NCBI RefSeq assembly: GCF_009601685.2
Contig: NZ_CP045701.2
Coordinates: forward strand, 4,712,001 to 4,776,000
DNA: 64,000 nucleotides
Reading direction: 5' to 3'
Source: Pseudomonas brassicacearum
GTDB taxonomy: Bacteria; Pseudomonadota; Gammaproteobacteria; Pseudomonadales; Pseudomonadaceae
Under the pieces are notes generated by a model. That model worked only from the letters and a program-made list of their open reading frames with translations, made no database searches and had not been told where the DNA came from. Below, in pieces: positions 8,621 through 17,757 of the stretch (position 1 is its first letter; the number at the start of each line of letters is the position of its first letter). The translations under genes were made by a program, and so were the position numbers.

Positions 8621-10867
8621 TCAATATTGCCCCGGTGGCCCGACTGCGGGCGAATCACGCCAATAACGTCGGTGCCTGGCCTCGGCGCGCGGCACCTCGA
8701 AAGCCCCCAATTGCAGACGAATGGCGCCCTGCTCGGCGCTGTCGTAGATCGCCAGGCCCGAGCGTCGATACCGGGCGATCACCTGGGGATGAGGGTGGCC
8801 GAACGCGTTGCCCTGCCCTCGGGAGATCAATACCGAATGCGGCTTGAGACGTGACAGCAACGCCATCGACGACGAACTGCGGCTGCCGTGATGCGGCGCG
8901 GCCAGCCACTGGATCGGCACCGCCAGGGCCTCGTCGAGCAAAGCGCGCTCGGCAGGGGTGTCGATATCGCCGGTCAGCAGCAGGCGCTCGCCGCCGGCCT
9001 CGACCAGCAAGACGCAGGACTTCTGGTTGCTCTCGACAGCAGAGGCCCACCGCCACAGCTCGAACCCGACCCCGTCCCATTCCCAGCGCCTGCCACTGTC
9101 ACAAGGCCCGGCCAGCAGCTCGGCGGGCAGCGCGTCAGGATCGCCGCTGATCACTTCCATCGTTGGCAACCCATTGCGCACGGCACGGGCACCGCCAGCA
9201 TGATCGGCGTCGGCATGGCTGAGCAACATCAGGTCCAAGCCGCGCACACCCAATTTGCGCAAGGTCGGCAGCACGACGCGCTCGCCCACGTCAGCCTCGC
9301 CAAAGCGCGGCCCGGCGTCGTAAAGCAGGGTGTGCCGCCGAGTCCGCACCAACACCGCCAACCCTTGGCCCACGTCCAATTGCCAGATCTCGGCTTGCCC
9401 TTGCGGCAGGTGTTCTTGCGGTGGAAAAACCATCAGCAACACCATCGGCCACCCCAGTACACGCAGCGGCACACCTTTGGGCAACAGCAGCAAAAAAGCA
9501 CCGAAGGCGGCGATACCCAAGGCCCAGGGCGGGACTGCAGTCGGGACCCAGGCCGGCATTCGTCCGGCAACCAGCGTCAGCCCCTTGAACAGCAGATCGA
9601 GCAGCCCTCCGGCGATCCACAGCAGACTTTCGCCCATGAGCGGCACCGGCAACAACGCCGTGCCAAGCAGCGCTGGCGGCAATACCAACAGGCTGATCCA
9701 AGGCACCGCGAGCAGGTTCACCAATGGCCCGCTGAGGCTGACCGGCAAGCCCACGATCAACAACAACGGACACAGGCCGAGCGCAACCAGCCACTGGGCA
9801 CGGGTCCAGGTCTGCCACCAGCGCCAGGGCCCCAGGCGAGCGCCAAAGGTGAACATCAATATGGCGACGGCCGCAAACGACAACCAGAACCCCGGCCGCA
9901 AGCTGGCAAGCGGGTCGAACACCAGCACCCCGACGAAGGCCAGCAGCCATGCCCACCACGGATCTGGCTGTTTGAAACGCCAGCGCCACAGCAACACCAG
10001 GCCGATCATCGCGCAGGCCCGTCGCACCGGCACCTCGAAGCCGGCGAGCAAGCCGTAGCCCAGAGCGGCGCAGAAGGCCAACGCACAAGCCCAAGGCAAC
10101 CAGGCCAGCCCCACCGGCCACAGGCCATAACGCGCCGCACCGGCCACCAACAGGTACACCAGGCCGGCGAGCAGGCCAATGTGTTGCCCGGAGATCACCA
10201 GCAAGTGGACGGTGCCGGTGTCTTGCAGCACCTGCCAATCCTCGCGACTCAGCCCGCCCCCGTCGCCCAGGACCAGAGCCGCCAGCGCACCGGAGCGACC
10301 GTGGGCATCGACCTGTGCCAGCGCCTGGCGCACCTCATCGCGCCAGGCCCCCCGGGCCGCTTGCAGGAGACGGCCATCCTTGATCGTACCGGTCGCGCCG
10401 ACGCCGCGGCTCAGCAACCAGGCGGCATAGTCGAAGCCGTGCGGGTTCAACAGCCCGGAGGGCCGCTTGAGCTTCACCGCCAATCGCCATCGTTCGCCGC
10501 TGCTGACCGGCGGACCACCGAACCAGGCAAGGCGCATCGTCGCCGGTAGTCGGGTACGACGTGAGTGGGCATCGGCCAGTTCGAAGCGCACCACGCCTTC
10601 GCCCTGTTGCGGCAAACCGACCACCCGCCCCTCGACCCAGCGGGTTTCGCCGTCGAGCGCGATGGGTAACCGTTCGTCCAGCGCACACTGCGCCGACAGG
10701 CAGGCCCAGGCCAGCCCGAACAGGAAAAAACCCAGTGGATAGGTTCGAAACGGCAACGCCATCAATGCCAGCACCGGCATGGCAGCAATCAGCCACAACG
10801 GCGGCAGTACCGGCAAAAAAATCGGGGCCAACAGCCCCAGTGCAAGCGCGACTAACCCTGTGCGCAT
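8621..10867 (-). CDS. comEC: DNA internalization-related competence protein ComEC/Rec2
   Basis: A 748-residue polytopic membrane protein expected to form the channel that carries single-stranded DNA across the inner membrane during natural transformation. Its parts in order are an N-terminal hydrophobic region with an OB-like soluble domain (residues about 60-170), a competence domain with many helices (about 190-470) and a C-terminal metallo-beta-lactamase-like domain with the metal motif SHADADHAGG near residue 550 and PHHGSRSS later. The start at 10867 (MRTGLVALALG) is preferred over an upstream in-frame start at 10930. It heads the minus-strand block and is divergent from the DUF2062 gene with 144 bases between them. 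It appears intact. Confidence 0.93.
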   Translation of the reverse strand: MRTGLVALALGLLAPIFLPVLPPLWLIAAMPVLALMALPFRTYPLGFFLFGLAWACLSAQCALDERLPIALDGETRWVEGRVVGLPQQGEGVVRFELADAHSRRTRLPATMRLAWFGGPPVSSGERWRLAVKLKRPSGLLNPHGFDYAAWLLSRGVGATGTIKDGRLLQAARGAWRDEVRQALAQVDAHGRSGALAALVLGDGGGLSREDWQVLQDTGTVHLLVISGQHIGLLAGLVYLLVAGAARYGLWPVGLAWLPWACALAFCAALGYGLLAGFEVPVRRACAMIGLVLLWRWRFKQPDPWWAWLLAFVGVLVFDPLASLRPGFWLSFAAVAILMFTFGARLGPWRWWQTWTRAQWLVALGLCPLLLIVGLPVSLSGPLVNLLAVPWISLLVLPPALLGTALLPVPLMGESLLWIAGGLLDLLFKGLTLVAGRMPAWVPTAVPPWALGIAAFGAFLLLLPKGVPLRVLGWPMVLLMVFPPQEHLPQGQAEIWQLDVGQGLAVLVRTRRHTLLYDAGPRFGEADVGERVVLPTLRKLGVRGLDLMLLSHADADHAGGARAVRNGLPTMEVISGDPDALPAELLAGPCDSGRRWEWDGVGFELWRWASAVESNQKSCVLLVEAGGERLLLTGDIDTPAERALLDEALAVPIQWLAAPHHGSRSSSSMALLSRLKPHSVLISRGQGNAFGHPHPQVIARYRRSGLAIYDSAEQGAIRLQLGAFEVPRAEARHRRYWRDSPAVGPPGQY

Positions 10868-11011
10868 AACCCGTCCTTGAGAGTACCCTCTTGAGGCATA
10901 GACGGTCCGCGGCACCGCGGGCGTTATCAATTGTCACAAAGTCTGAATCTGTCGACCGTAGAATCCGGACATACTTGCGGCCTTAATGCGTTGAACCGAC
11001 CGAGAAGCCTT

Positions 11012-11527
11012 ATGCCCCGGCGCCTTTTCAAACGTTACATGCCAGACCCAGAGAGCATTCGGGAACATAAATCCTTACGTTTTCTCGGCACCCTGCTGCA
11101 CGATCCCAACCTTTGGCACCTCAATCGGCACTCTGTAGCCCGGGCGATGGCTGTCGGCCTGTTTGCCGCATTCTTGCCGATCCCGTTGCAAATGTTGCTG
11201 GCCGCCGCACTGGCCATCACGGTGCGCGGCAACATGCCGATTGCGGTGAGCCTGGTGTGGCTGACCAATCCGATCACCATGCCGGCGGTATTCTTCTGCA
11301 CTTACCAGGCTGGCGCCTGGCTGATGGACGTGCCCGCCCGGACGCTGCCCGAAGAACTGACCTGGGAATGGATCAGCGGCCAGTTGTCCACCTTGTGGCA
11401 GCCGTTCCTGCTCGGTTCGGTGGTGACCGGCCTGGTACTCGGTTCCCTCGCCTACTTCGTCACCATGAGTTACTGGCGCTGGTGGGTCGCCCGACAGTGG
11501 AAGCGGCGCAAGAAAAGCCGGATGTGA
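11012..11527 (+). CDS. DUF2062 domain membrane protein
   Basis: A 171-residue protein beginning MPRRLFKRYMPDPESI, with a short basic N-terminus and about three hydrophobic helices (MAVGLFAAFLPIPLQMLLAAALAI; ITMPAVFFCTYQAGAWLM; FLLGSVVTGLVLGSLAYFV). This matches DUF2062, a conserved inner-membrane family of unknown function often found next to comEC and the exbBD-lpxK genes. The ATG at 11012 is preferred to an in-frame TTG at 10931 because it matches the usual N-terminus. A clear intrinsic terminator follows within six bases. Confidence 0.88.
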   Translation: MPRRLFKRYMPDPESIREHKSLRFLGTLLHDPNLWHLNRHSVARAMAVGLFAAFLPIPLQMLLAAALAITVRGNMPIAVSLVWLTNPITMPAVFFCTYQAGAWLMDVPARTLPEELTWEWISGQLSTLWQPFLLGSVVTGLVLGSLAYFVTMSYWRWWVARQWKRRKKSRM

Positions 11528-11532
11528 AATGC

Positions 11533-11563
11533 AAAAAGGCCTCCTGGGAATGGAGGCCTTTTT
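11533..11563 (+). terminator. Intrinsic terminator after the DUF2062 gene
   Basis: A 12-bp perfect stem (AAAAAGGCCTCC with GGAGGCCTTTTT) with a 7-base loop and a T run, starting six bases after the stop codon. Its A and T runs on both arms mean it could also act on the opposite strand. Confidence 0.92.
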
Positions 11564-11580
11564 AGTGGCGCTTCGACTGG

Positions 11581-11612
11581 CGCTATCGCGAGCAATCTCG
11601 CTCCCACAGGGG
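11581..11612. repeat. Single REP-like element
   Basis: The sequence CTATCGCGAGCAATCTCGCTCCCACAGG is a variant of the REP motif seen repeatedly in this window. It lies between the DUF2062 terminator and the 3' end of the ABC permease gene. Only one copy is present here. Confidence 0.75.
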
Positions 11613-11614
11613 GG

Positions 11615-12400
11615 TTAGGTACGCATCCCGCGCCCGCTGACCAGCAACCGCGCGCAACCGAGGTAAAGCACCACGGTCGCCACCAGCATGAAGGTAATGG
11701 CGATGCTGATCTTGATGTCCGACACCCCGAGAATGCCGTAGCGAAAGGCGTTGACCATGTGCAGCACCGGGTTGGCCAAGGACACGGTCTGCCAGAACGG
11801 CGGCAGCAGGGAAATCGAGTAGAACACCCCGCCCAGGTAGGTCAGCGGCGTCAGCACGAACGTCGGGATGATGGAGATGTCATCGAAGTTGCGCGCAAAC
11901 ACGGCATTGATGAAACCCAGCAGTGAAAAGATCGTGGCCGTGAGTACCACCACCAATACCGTTACCCCCAGGTGATGCACCTGCAAATGGGTGAAGAACA
12001 ACGACAACAGGGTCACGATCAGGCCCACCGCCAGGCCTCGCAGCACACCGCCCAGGGTGTAGCCGATGAGGATCGTATGGGGCGACACTGGCGAAACCAT
12101 CAGTTCTTCGATCGAACGCTGGAACTTGCTGCCGAAGAAACTGGACACCACGTTGCCGTAGGAGTTGGTGATCACCGACATCATGATCAGCCCCGGCACG
12201 ATGTAGTCCATGTAGGTGAAACCACCCATGTCGCCAATTTGCCGGCCGATCAGGTTACCGAAGATCACGAAGTACAAGACCATGGTGATGGCGGGCGGCA
12301 GCAACGTCTGCGGCCAGATCCGCATGAAACGCCGGACTTCACGGTAAACGATGGTATTGAGGGCGATGAGGTTGGGGCGCAGTTCGGAACTCATGCTCAT
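11615..12400 (-). CDS. ABC-2 type transporter permease (YadH-like)
   Basis: A 261-residue membrane protein with about six transmembrane segments, starting with a cytoplasmic N-terminus and TLLPPAITMVLYFVIFGNL as the first helix. The ABC-2 signature region around LTPLTYLGGVFYSISLLP is present. It is the membrane half of an exporter whose ATPase lies directly upstream and overlaps by four bases (ATGA). The E. coli relative YadGH is uncharacterised; related NodIJ-type systems export lipids or sugars. The substrate is unknown. Two possible starts (12400 and 12394) differ by two residues. Confidence 0.93.
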   Translation of the reverse strand: MSMSSELRPNLIALNTIVYREVRRFMRIWPQTLLPPAITMVLYFVIFGNLIGRQIGDMGGFTYMDYIVPGLIMMSVITNSYGNVVSSFFGSKFQRSIEELMVSPVSPHTILIGYTLGGVLRGLAVGLIVTLLSLFFTHLQVHHLGVTVLVVVLTATIFSLLGFINAVFARNFDDISIIPTFVLTPLTYLGGVFYSISLLPPFWQTVSLANPVLHMVNAFRYGILGVSDIKISIAITFMLVATVVLYLGCARLLVSGRGMRT

Positions 12401-13329
12401 ACCGCCACCTTCGCCAGATTTTTCTCCACCAGGGACACGAACAACTCCTCGAGGCGATTGGTTTTGTTGCGCAAGCTCTGCACTTCAATGTTTTGCAGCG
12501 CCAGTTGGGCGAACAAGCCGGTAATGCCCACGGCTTTGTCCACCTGGACTTCCAGGGTGTGGCTGTCTACCAGGCGGGCTGGATAACCCATGAGCTGGGG
12601 TGCCGCCTTAAGGTCGTTTTTCAGGTCCAGCAGGAAGGTTTCCACATGCAGTTGGCTGAGCAACTGGCGCATGCTGGTGTTCTCGACGATGGTGCCGTGG
12701 TCGATGATGCCGATGTTGCGGCACAACTGCTCAGCCTCTTCCAGGTAATGGGTAGTGAGGATGATGGTGATGCCTTTCTGGTTCAGCTCGGTGAGGAAGC
12801 TCCACATCGAACGACGCAGTTCGATGTCCACGCCAGCGGTCGGTTCGTCGAGGATCAGCAGGCGCGGCTCATGCACCAGCGCGCGGGCAATCATCAGGCG
12901 ACGCTTCATGCCGCCGGACAATGAACGGGACGGCACGTCGCGCTTGTCCCACAGGCCCAGTTGGGTCAGGTACTGCTCGGCGCGCTCGTTGGCGATCTTC
13001 GGCGGAATGCCGTAGTAACCGGCCTGGGTCACGACGATGTCGAAGGTCTTTTCGAACTGGTTGAAGTTGAACTCCTGGGGCACCACGCCGATGCAGCGCT
13101 TGAGGGCGGCGGGCTCGCGGTCCAGGTCATGACCAAAGACATTCACCGTGCCGCTGGTCTTGTTCACCAGCGTGGAAAGAATGCCGATGGTGGTGGATTT
13201 ACCGGCACCGTTCGGGCCGAGCAAGGCGAAGAAATCACCTTCGGCGACGTCCAGATCGATACCACTCAAGGCCTGGAAACCGTTGCCGTAGGTTTTGGTT
13301 AGCTGCCGGATGGACAGAGCGGAACTCAT
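12397..13329 (-). CDS. ABC transporter ATP-binding protein (YadG-like)
   Basis: A 310-residue ATPase with Walker A GPNGAGKSTT near residue 40, the signature LSGGMKRRLMIARAL near 140, Walker B LLILDEPTAGVD and the switch TTHYLEEAEQLC. The C-terminal 80 residues form the extension usual in the drug/lipid exporter subfamily. It pairs with the ABC-2 permease that overlaps its stop codon. The two genes form their own minus-strand operon; 135 bases separate the start from the GST stop, with no recognisable promoter pattern that I can support. Confidence 0.95.
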   Translation of the reverse strand: MSSALSIRQLTKTYGNGFQALSGIDLDVAEGDFFALLGPNGAGKSTTIGILSTLVNKTSGTVNVFGHDLDREPAALKRCIGVVPQEFNFNQFEKTFDIVVTQAGYYGIPPKIANERAEQYLTQLGLWDKRDVPSRSLSGGMKRRLMIARALVHEPRLLILDEPTAGVDIELRRSMWSFLTELNQKGITIILTTHYLEEAEQLCRNIGIIDHGTIVENTSMRQLLSQLHVETFLLDLKNDLKAAPQLMGYPARLVDSHTLEVQVDKAVGITGLFAQLALQNIEVQSLRNKTNRLEELFVSLVEKNLAKVAV

Positions 13330-13464
13330 ATCGGATTACGCACCAAGAAGGGAGGGAGGAAAGAATAGATAAGGGCGGGCGGCGAGCAATGCAACCACGG
13401 CGCACGAAGGCAATGGTGCTTGGCGTCGCCGCACAAGTACAGTCAAGTGTGTCGATAGTAAGTA

Positions 13465-14088
13465 TTAAGTCAACGCGGTCATGACAGCCTTGCGGTAGGC
13501 CGCACGCTGCTGCAACCGCGCGTACCAGGCCTGCACGCCAGGTAGCTCCGCGCGCTGGATGGGCATCTCGAACCAGGCATAAATGAAACTGCCCAGGGGA
13601 ATGTCACCCATGCCGATTTCATCACCCGACAGATAGGGCTGCTCACTCAAGGTCTGCTCGACCATCGCCAGCAAGTCGTCGCACTCTTTGATCGCCGCGT
13701 TGATAGCCGCCCAGTCCTGTTGCTCGGCCGGGGTGCGCAAGACGCCCCAGAACACGGTGCGAAACGGTGCGGCAAAACTGGAGGTGGTCCAGTCCATCCA
13801 TTTTTCAGCCTGGGCCCGTGCCTGTACGTCAGCGGGATACCAAGCCGAACCCGACGCATGGCGAGCAGCCAGGTAACGCACGATGGTGTTGGATTCCCAG
13901 AGAACAAAGCCGTCGTCTTCGATCATCGGCACCCGACCATTGGGGTTTTTCCCACGGTACTCGGGCGTGTCCACCACTCCGAATGCCCCGCCCGCATCAA
14001 TGGCCTCGTAGGCCAGCCCCAGCTCTTCTGCGCACCACAACGCCTTGCGCACATTCGATGAATTTTTCCGGCCCCATATCTTCAGCAT
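13465..14088 (-). CDS. Glutathione S-transferase family protein
   Basis: A 207-residue protein with an N-terminal thioredoxin-like domain (MLKIWGRKNSSNVRKALW; then NPNGRVPMIEDDGFVLWESNTIVRYL, residues about 50-75, the glutathione-binding region) and a C-terminal helical domain. The SSNVRK region places Ser near the catalytic position, as in beta/theta-like bacterial GSTs. The start is the ATG at 14088; a longer reading to 14124 adds 12 residues without family resemblance. It runs toward the ABC exporter and follows the transglutaminase-like gene in the same direction. Confidence 0.92.
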   Translation of the reverse strand: MLKIWGRKNSSNVRKALWCAEELGLAYEAIDAGGAFGVVDTPEYRGKNPNGRVPMIEDDGFVLWESNTIVRYLAARHASGSAWYPADVQARAQAEKWMDWTTSSFAAPFRTVFWGVLRTPAEQQDWAAINAAIKECDDLLAMVEQTLSEQPYLSGDEIGMGDIPLGSFIYAWFEMPIQRAELPGVQAWYARLQQRAAYRKAVMTALT

Positions 14089-14132
14089 CTCGGCGTCCTC
14101 GATGGATAAATGCCGCCGCAGCATACGCCGGA

Positions 14133-14792
14133 TCAGGCACGACTCAAATCACCCTGCAAGTCGCCGAGCAAGAGCGGCACCTGCTCGCCGAACAGGTGCG
14201 GGTAGCATTTCTCCAGGTGTTCGAAGAAGAACGCTTCGGGCACATCGGCGAACGGGCCGTGGTCGGTGACGTACTCCATCAGCTTCGCCCCTTGCCGATT
14301 GAACGGGTGGAAAACGCTGTCGTGGCGACCGTCGAATTCCAGCGGGGCCACGTCGAACAACTCGCACAGCCCCTGGTTGAATGCCGGCGTGGCCTTGACC
14401 CAACGGTCGTTCAGGTACAGCTCGGTATAACCGTGCATGGCGAACACGTCGCTCCTGAGCAACTCCAGCAAGCGCGGCGTGGACAAGTGATTGCGGACAT
14501 CCGCCAGGCCGATGCGCGCCGGGATGCCGCAATGCCGGGCGCAGCCGGCCAGCAAGGTAGCCTTGGGCACGCAATAGCTTTGGCCTGCAGCCAGCGCGTA
14601 ACTGCCGCGCAGGGTCGCCGGGTCGCGACTGAAGGTGTAGGGGTTGTAGCGCACCGCTTCGCGCACCGCGTAATACAGGCTGACCGCTTGCGCCAGCGGG
14701 TCGCGGTCGGTACCGCGGTGGGTTTCGGTGAAGTCGATGACCGCGGGATGATCGCTGTCGATGAAGGGGCCGGGGTTCAGGTATTGCTGCAT
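14133..14792 (-). CDS. Transglutaminase-like domain protein
   Basis: A 219-residue protein with the transglutaminase-like cysteine peptidase fold. Cys74 in GQSYCVPKATLLAGCARHCG and His120 in FAMHGYTELYLNDRWVKAT give the catalytic Cys and His. The usual Asp position after WV reads Ala-Thr-Pro, so the third catalytic residue is not the standard one. Such stand-alone bacterial proteins are often peptidases or amidases rather than crosslinking enzymes. No signal peptide is seen, so it is probably cytoplasmic. It sits 44 bases upstream of the GST start and may be cotranscribed with it. Confidence 0.85.
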   Translation of the reverse strand: MQQYLNPGPFIDSDHPAVIDFTETHRGTDRDPLAQAVSLYYAVREAVRYNPYTFSRDPATLRGSYALAAGQSYCVPKATLLAGCARHCGIPARIGLADVRNHLSTPRLLELLRSDVFAMHGYTELYLNDRWVKATPAFNQGLCELFDVAPLEFDGRHDSVFHPFNRQGAKLMEYVTDHGPFADVPEAFFFEHLEKCYPHLFGEQVPLLLGDLQGDLSRA

Positions 14793-14835
14793 AAAGGAAA
14801 GACCTCTCGGGATACATCACCACCCGTATGAGCTG

Positions 14836-14971
14836 TGTAGGAGCTGTGTAGGAGCTGTCGAGTGAAACGAGGCTGCGATCTTTCCCCAGACAATTGCATC
14901 CAGAGCGAAAGACCGACAGATCGAAATCAAGATCAAAAGATCGCAGCCTCGTTGCACTCGACAGCTCCTAC
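14836..14971. repeat. Large palindromic repeat with a duplicated 11-mer
   Basis: Two 36-base arms, the left starting GTAGGAGCTGTCGAGTG and the right ending CACTCGACAGCTCCTAC, match at 35 of 36 positions around a central spacer of about 50 bases. The left end begins with two tandem copies of the 11-mer TGTAGGAGCTG. The same family appears at 22832-22901, 38063-38190 and 47801-47912. Together with the 237 bases that follow, in which I see no gene, it fills the gap between the transglutaminase-like gene and fadE. Confidence 0.88.
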
Positions 14972-15208
14972 GGGAGGGCTTGCCTTGAGTTTATCCACAG
15001 CCCCAGCCCAGCGATAACGGCATTCCGGCCAAACAATGGCGTTTTCTCACCTTGTTAACGAACGATTTCCCGCGCTTGTTGCCAACCAGACTGGCGCAAT
15101 GCATCCAAGGTTTCCCACGAAATCAATCACATCACGCCGAGCGCCGTTTCTGCAGATGCCGTCTAAGCTCTGAGGGTCGGTTTTGCCTTGGTTCACGGAG
15201 GATTACAT

Positions 15209-17656
15209 ATGCTGTTGTTGTGGATACTGGTTCTGGTCGTCGGTAAAGCCTGGCTGGCGCATCGGCGCACCGCTCCGTTGACCGCGCTGGGCATCATCGC
15301 GGCCTACCTGCTGGCCATGAGCCTGTTCAGCCCGGCTCCCGGCTGGCTGATGCTGATCTTCTGGGTAGCGCTCGCCGCCGTCGCGGCCCCGCTGCTGCTA
15401 CCGGACCTGCGCCGCAAGTATTTCAGCGCGCCGATGTTCGACTGGTTCCAGAAAACCCTGCCACCCATGTCCGAGACCGAGCGCGACGCCATCGATGCCG
15501 GCACGGTGTGGTGGGACGGCGAACTGTTCAGCGGCCGCCCGGACTGGGATTTGCTGCTGGCCTACCCCAAGGTGCAACTGACCGAGGAGGAGCAGGCGTT
15601 CCTCGACGGCCCCACCGAAGCCCTCTGCGCGATGGTCAGCGACTGGCAGATCGGCCAGGCCATGGACCTGCCGCCCGAAGCCTGGGCTCATATCAAGGAG
15701 CACGGGTTCTTCGCGCTGATCATTCCCAAGGAATACGGCGGCAAAGGCTTTTCTGCCTATGCCCATTCCCAGGTGGCGATGAAACTGGCCACGCGCAGCG
15801 GCGACCTGGCCTCCACCGTGATGGTTCCCAACTCCCTCGGCCCGGCCGAGCTGTTGCTGCACTACGGCACCGACGAACAACGCAACCATTACCTGCCGCG
15901 ACTGGCCCGCGGCGACGACATTCCCTGCTTCGCCCTGACCGGGCCGCTGGCCGGCTCCGACGCCGGGGCGATGCCCGATACCGGCATCATCTGCAAGGGT
16001 GAATGGGAAGGCCAGGAAACCCTGGGCCTGCGCCTGAACTGGGAAAAGCGCTACATCACCCTGGGACCGGTGGCCACCCTCCTGGGCCTGGCCTTCAAGG
16101 CCTATGACCCCGATCACCTGCTGGGCGATGAAGAAGACCTGGGCATCAGCCTCGCCTTGATTCCCACCGACACCCCTGGCGTGCAGATCGGCCGCCGTCA
16201 CCTGCCCCTTGGCGCGGCGTTCATGAACGGGCCGAACTGGGGCAAGGACGTGTTCATCCCGCTGGACTTTCTCATCGGCGGCCAGGCCATGCTCGGCAAG
16301 GGCTGGATGATGCTGATGAACTGCCTGTCGGTCGGGCGCTCGATTTCCCTGCCGGCGGTGGGCACCGGTGCTGCTAAGTTCACCAGCCTGGTGACGGGCC
16401 AGTACGCCCAGGTGCGCGAGCAATTCAACGTACCGTTGTCGGCGTTCGAAGGTATCCAGGAAGCCATGGCGCGCATCGGTGGCAACGCCTGGATGATGGA
16501 CGCGGCACGCATGCTGACCGCCAACGCCGTGGACCTGGGAGAGAAACCCTCGGTGCTGTCGGCGATCCTCAAGTACCACCTGACCGAACGCGGTCGCGAG
16601 TGCATCAGCCACGCCATGGACGTGCATGGCGGCAAGGGCATCATCATGGGCCCGAACAACTACCTGGGCCGTAGCTGGCAAGGTGCGCCGATCTTCATCA
16701 CGGTCGAAGGCGCGAACATCCTGTCGCGCAACCTGATGATCTTTGGCCAGGGCGCCATTCGCTGTCACCCGTTCGTGCTCAAGGAAATGGCCCTGGCAAG
16801 CCGTGAAGACAAAGACCAGGCACTGGTCGAGTTCGACGCCTTGTTGCTCAAGCACATTGGTTTTGCCATAAGTAACGCCGCCAGTACCCTGGTGCTCAAC
16901 CTCGGCCTGGGGCATTTCGAGAAGGCGCCCGGCAATGCCTTGAGCCAAGGTTATTTCCGCGCGCTCAACCGGCAGGCCGCGGCATTCGCCCTGCTGGCGG
17001 ACTTGAGCATGATGCTGCTCGGGGGCGAACTCAAACGCCGGGAACGCTTGTCGGCCCGCTTGGGAGACGTATTGAGCAATCTGTACCTGGCGTCCGCGGC
17101 GCTCAAGCGCTATCACGACCTGGACTCGCCGGACCACATGACACCGCTGTTCACCTGGGCCATGGAGGAAAGCCTGGGCCAGTCGGAGCGCGCGCTGGAT
17201 GAACTGCTGAGCAACTTTCCGAACCGGGTACTGGGTTGCCTGTTGCGCCTGGTGGTGTTCCCCTTCGGTCGTCGTCACAAGGGCCCGAGCGACAAGCTCG
17301 ACGCCGAGGTGGCGGCGGTCATCGGCCGGCCCAAGGGTGACCCGACCCTCGAAGAGTTGCTGCAGGGCTGCTATCGCCCGCAATCGACCGACGATCCAGT
17401 GGGCGCCCTGCAACACGCCGCCGACCTGCTGGCCGCCGCCCATCCGCTGCACAAGAAGCTGCACGTCGCGCTCAAGCAGGGTCAACTCAACCCAGCGCCG
17501 GGCGAACCCCTCATCGACGCCGCCCTGGAAGCGGGCGTGCTGCAAACCGCTGAAGCGCAGACGTTGCGCGCGGCCGAGGCGGCGCGGCGCAAGGTCATCG
17601 ATGTGGATGACTTCGATAAGGACGAGTTGACGCTGGCGCAAGGCAAGGTCCGTTGA
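15209..17656 (+). CDS. fadE: Acyl-CoA dehydrogenase FadE
   Basis: An 815-residue flavoprotein, close to the 814 residues of E. coli FadE, that makes the first double bond in fatty-acid beta-oxidation. The N-terminus has two hydrophobic segments (LLLWILVLVVGKAWL and AAYLLAMSLFSPAPGWLMLIF), as in membrane-bound FadE. The dehydrogenase core follows, with FALTGPLAGSDAG and the later HAMDVHGGKGIIMGP and YLGRSWQGAPIF motifs. The C-terminal third is the DUF1974 extension. The ATG at 15209 follows a GGAGG ribosome site; an in-frame start at 15188 would precede that site. A hairpin terminator follows 42 bases after the stop. Confidence 0.95.
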   Translation: MLLLWILVLVVGKAWLAHRRTAPLTALGIIAAYLLAMSLFSPAPGWLMLIFWVALAAVAAPLLLPDLRRKYFSAPMFDWFQKTLPPMSETERDAIDAGTVWWDGELFSGRPDWDLLLAYPKVQLTEEEQAFLDGPTEALCAMVSDWQIGQAMDLPPEAWAHIKEHGFFALIIPKEYGGKGFSAYAHSQVAMKLATRSGDLASTVMVPNSLGPAELLLHYGTDEQRNHYLPRLARGDDIPCFALTGPLAGSDAGAMPDTGIICKGEWEGQETLGLRLNWEKRYITLGPVATLLGLAFKAYDPDHLLGDEEDLGISLALIPTDTPGVQIGRRHLPLGAAFMNGPNWGKDVFIPLDFLIGGQAMLGKGWMMLMNCLSVGRSISLPAVGTGAAKFTSLVTGQYAQVREQFNVPLSAFEGIQEAMARIGGNAWMMDAARMLTANAVDLGEKPSVLSAILKYHLTERGRECISHAMDVHGGKGIIMGPNNYLGRSWQGAPIFITVEGANILSRNLMIFGQGAIRCHPFVLKEMALASREDKDQALVEFDALLLKHIGFAISNAASTLVLNLGLGHFEKAPGNALSQGYFRALNRQAAAFALLADLSMMLLGGELKRRERLSARLGDVLSNLYLASAALKRYHDLDSPDHMTPLFTWAMEESLGQSERALDELLSNFPNRVLGCLLRLVVFPFGRRHKGPSDKLDAEVAAVIGRPKGDPTLEELLQGCYRPQSTDDPVGALQHAADLLAAAHPLHKKLHVALKQGQLNPAPGEPLIDAALEAGVLQTAEAQTLRAAEAARRKVIDVDDFDKDELTLAQGKVR

Positions 17657-17698
17657 TACTGACGACCAGCTACGCTCGTCACCTATAGCTCTACCTAT

Positions 17699-17738
17699 AA
17701 AAGCGGGCGCAAGGGCTTTATACTCCTGCGCCCGTTTT
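17699..17738 (+). terminator. Hairpin terminator after fadE
   Basis: CGGGCGCA pairs with TGCGCCCG around a 15-base loop, with A residues before and TTTT after. It lies between the fadE stop and the next start codon, so the small gene downstream probably has its own promoter or depends on readthrough. Confidence 0.75.
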
Positions 17739-17757
17739 GCTCTTGAGGACTTATCTC

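Noticed and set aside
8888..10549. A 553-codon open frame on the plus strand inside comEC
   Set aside because: Antisense to comEC, His/Gln/Pro-rich with no recognisable domain.
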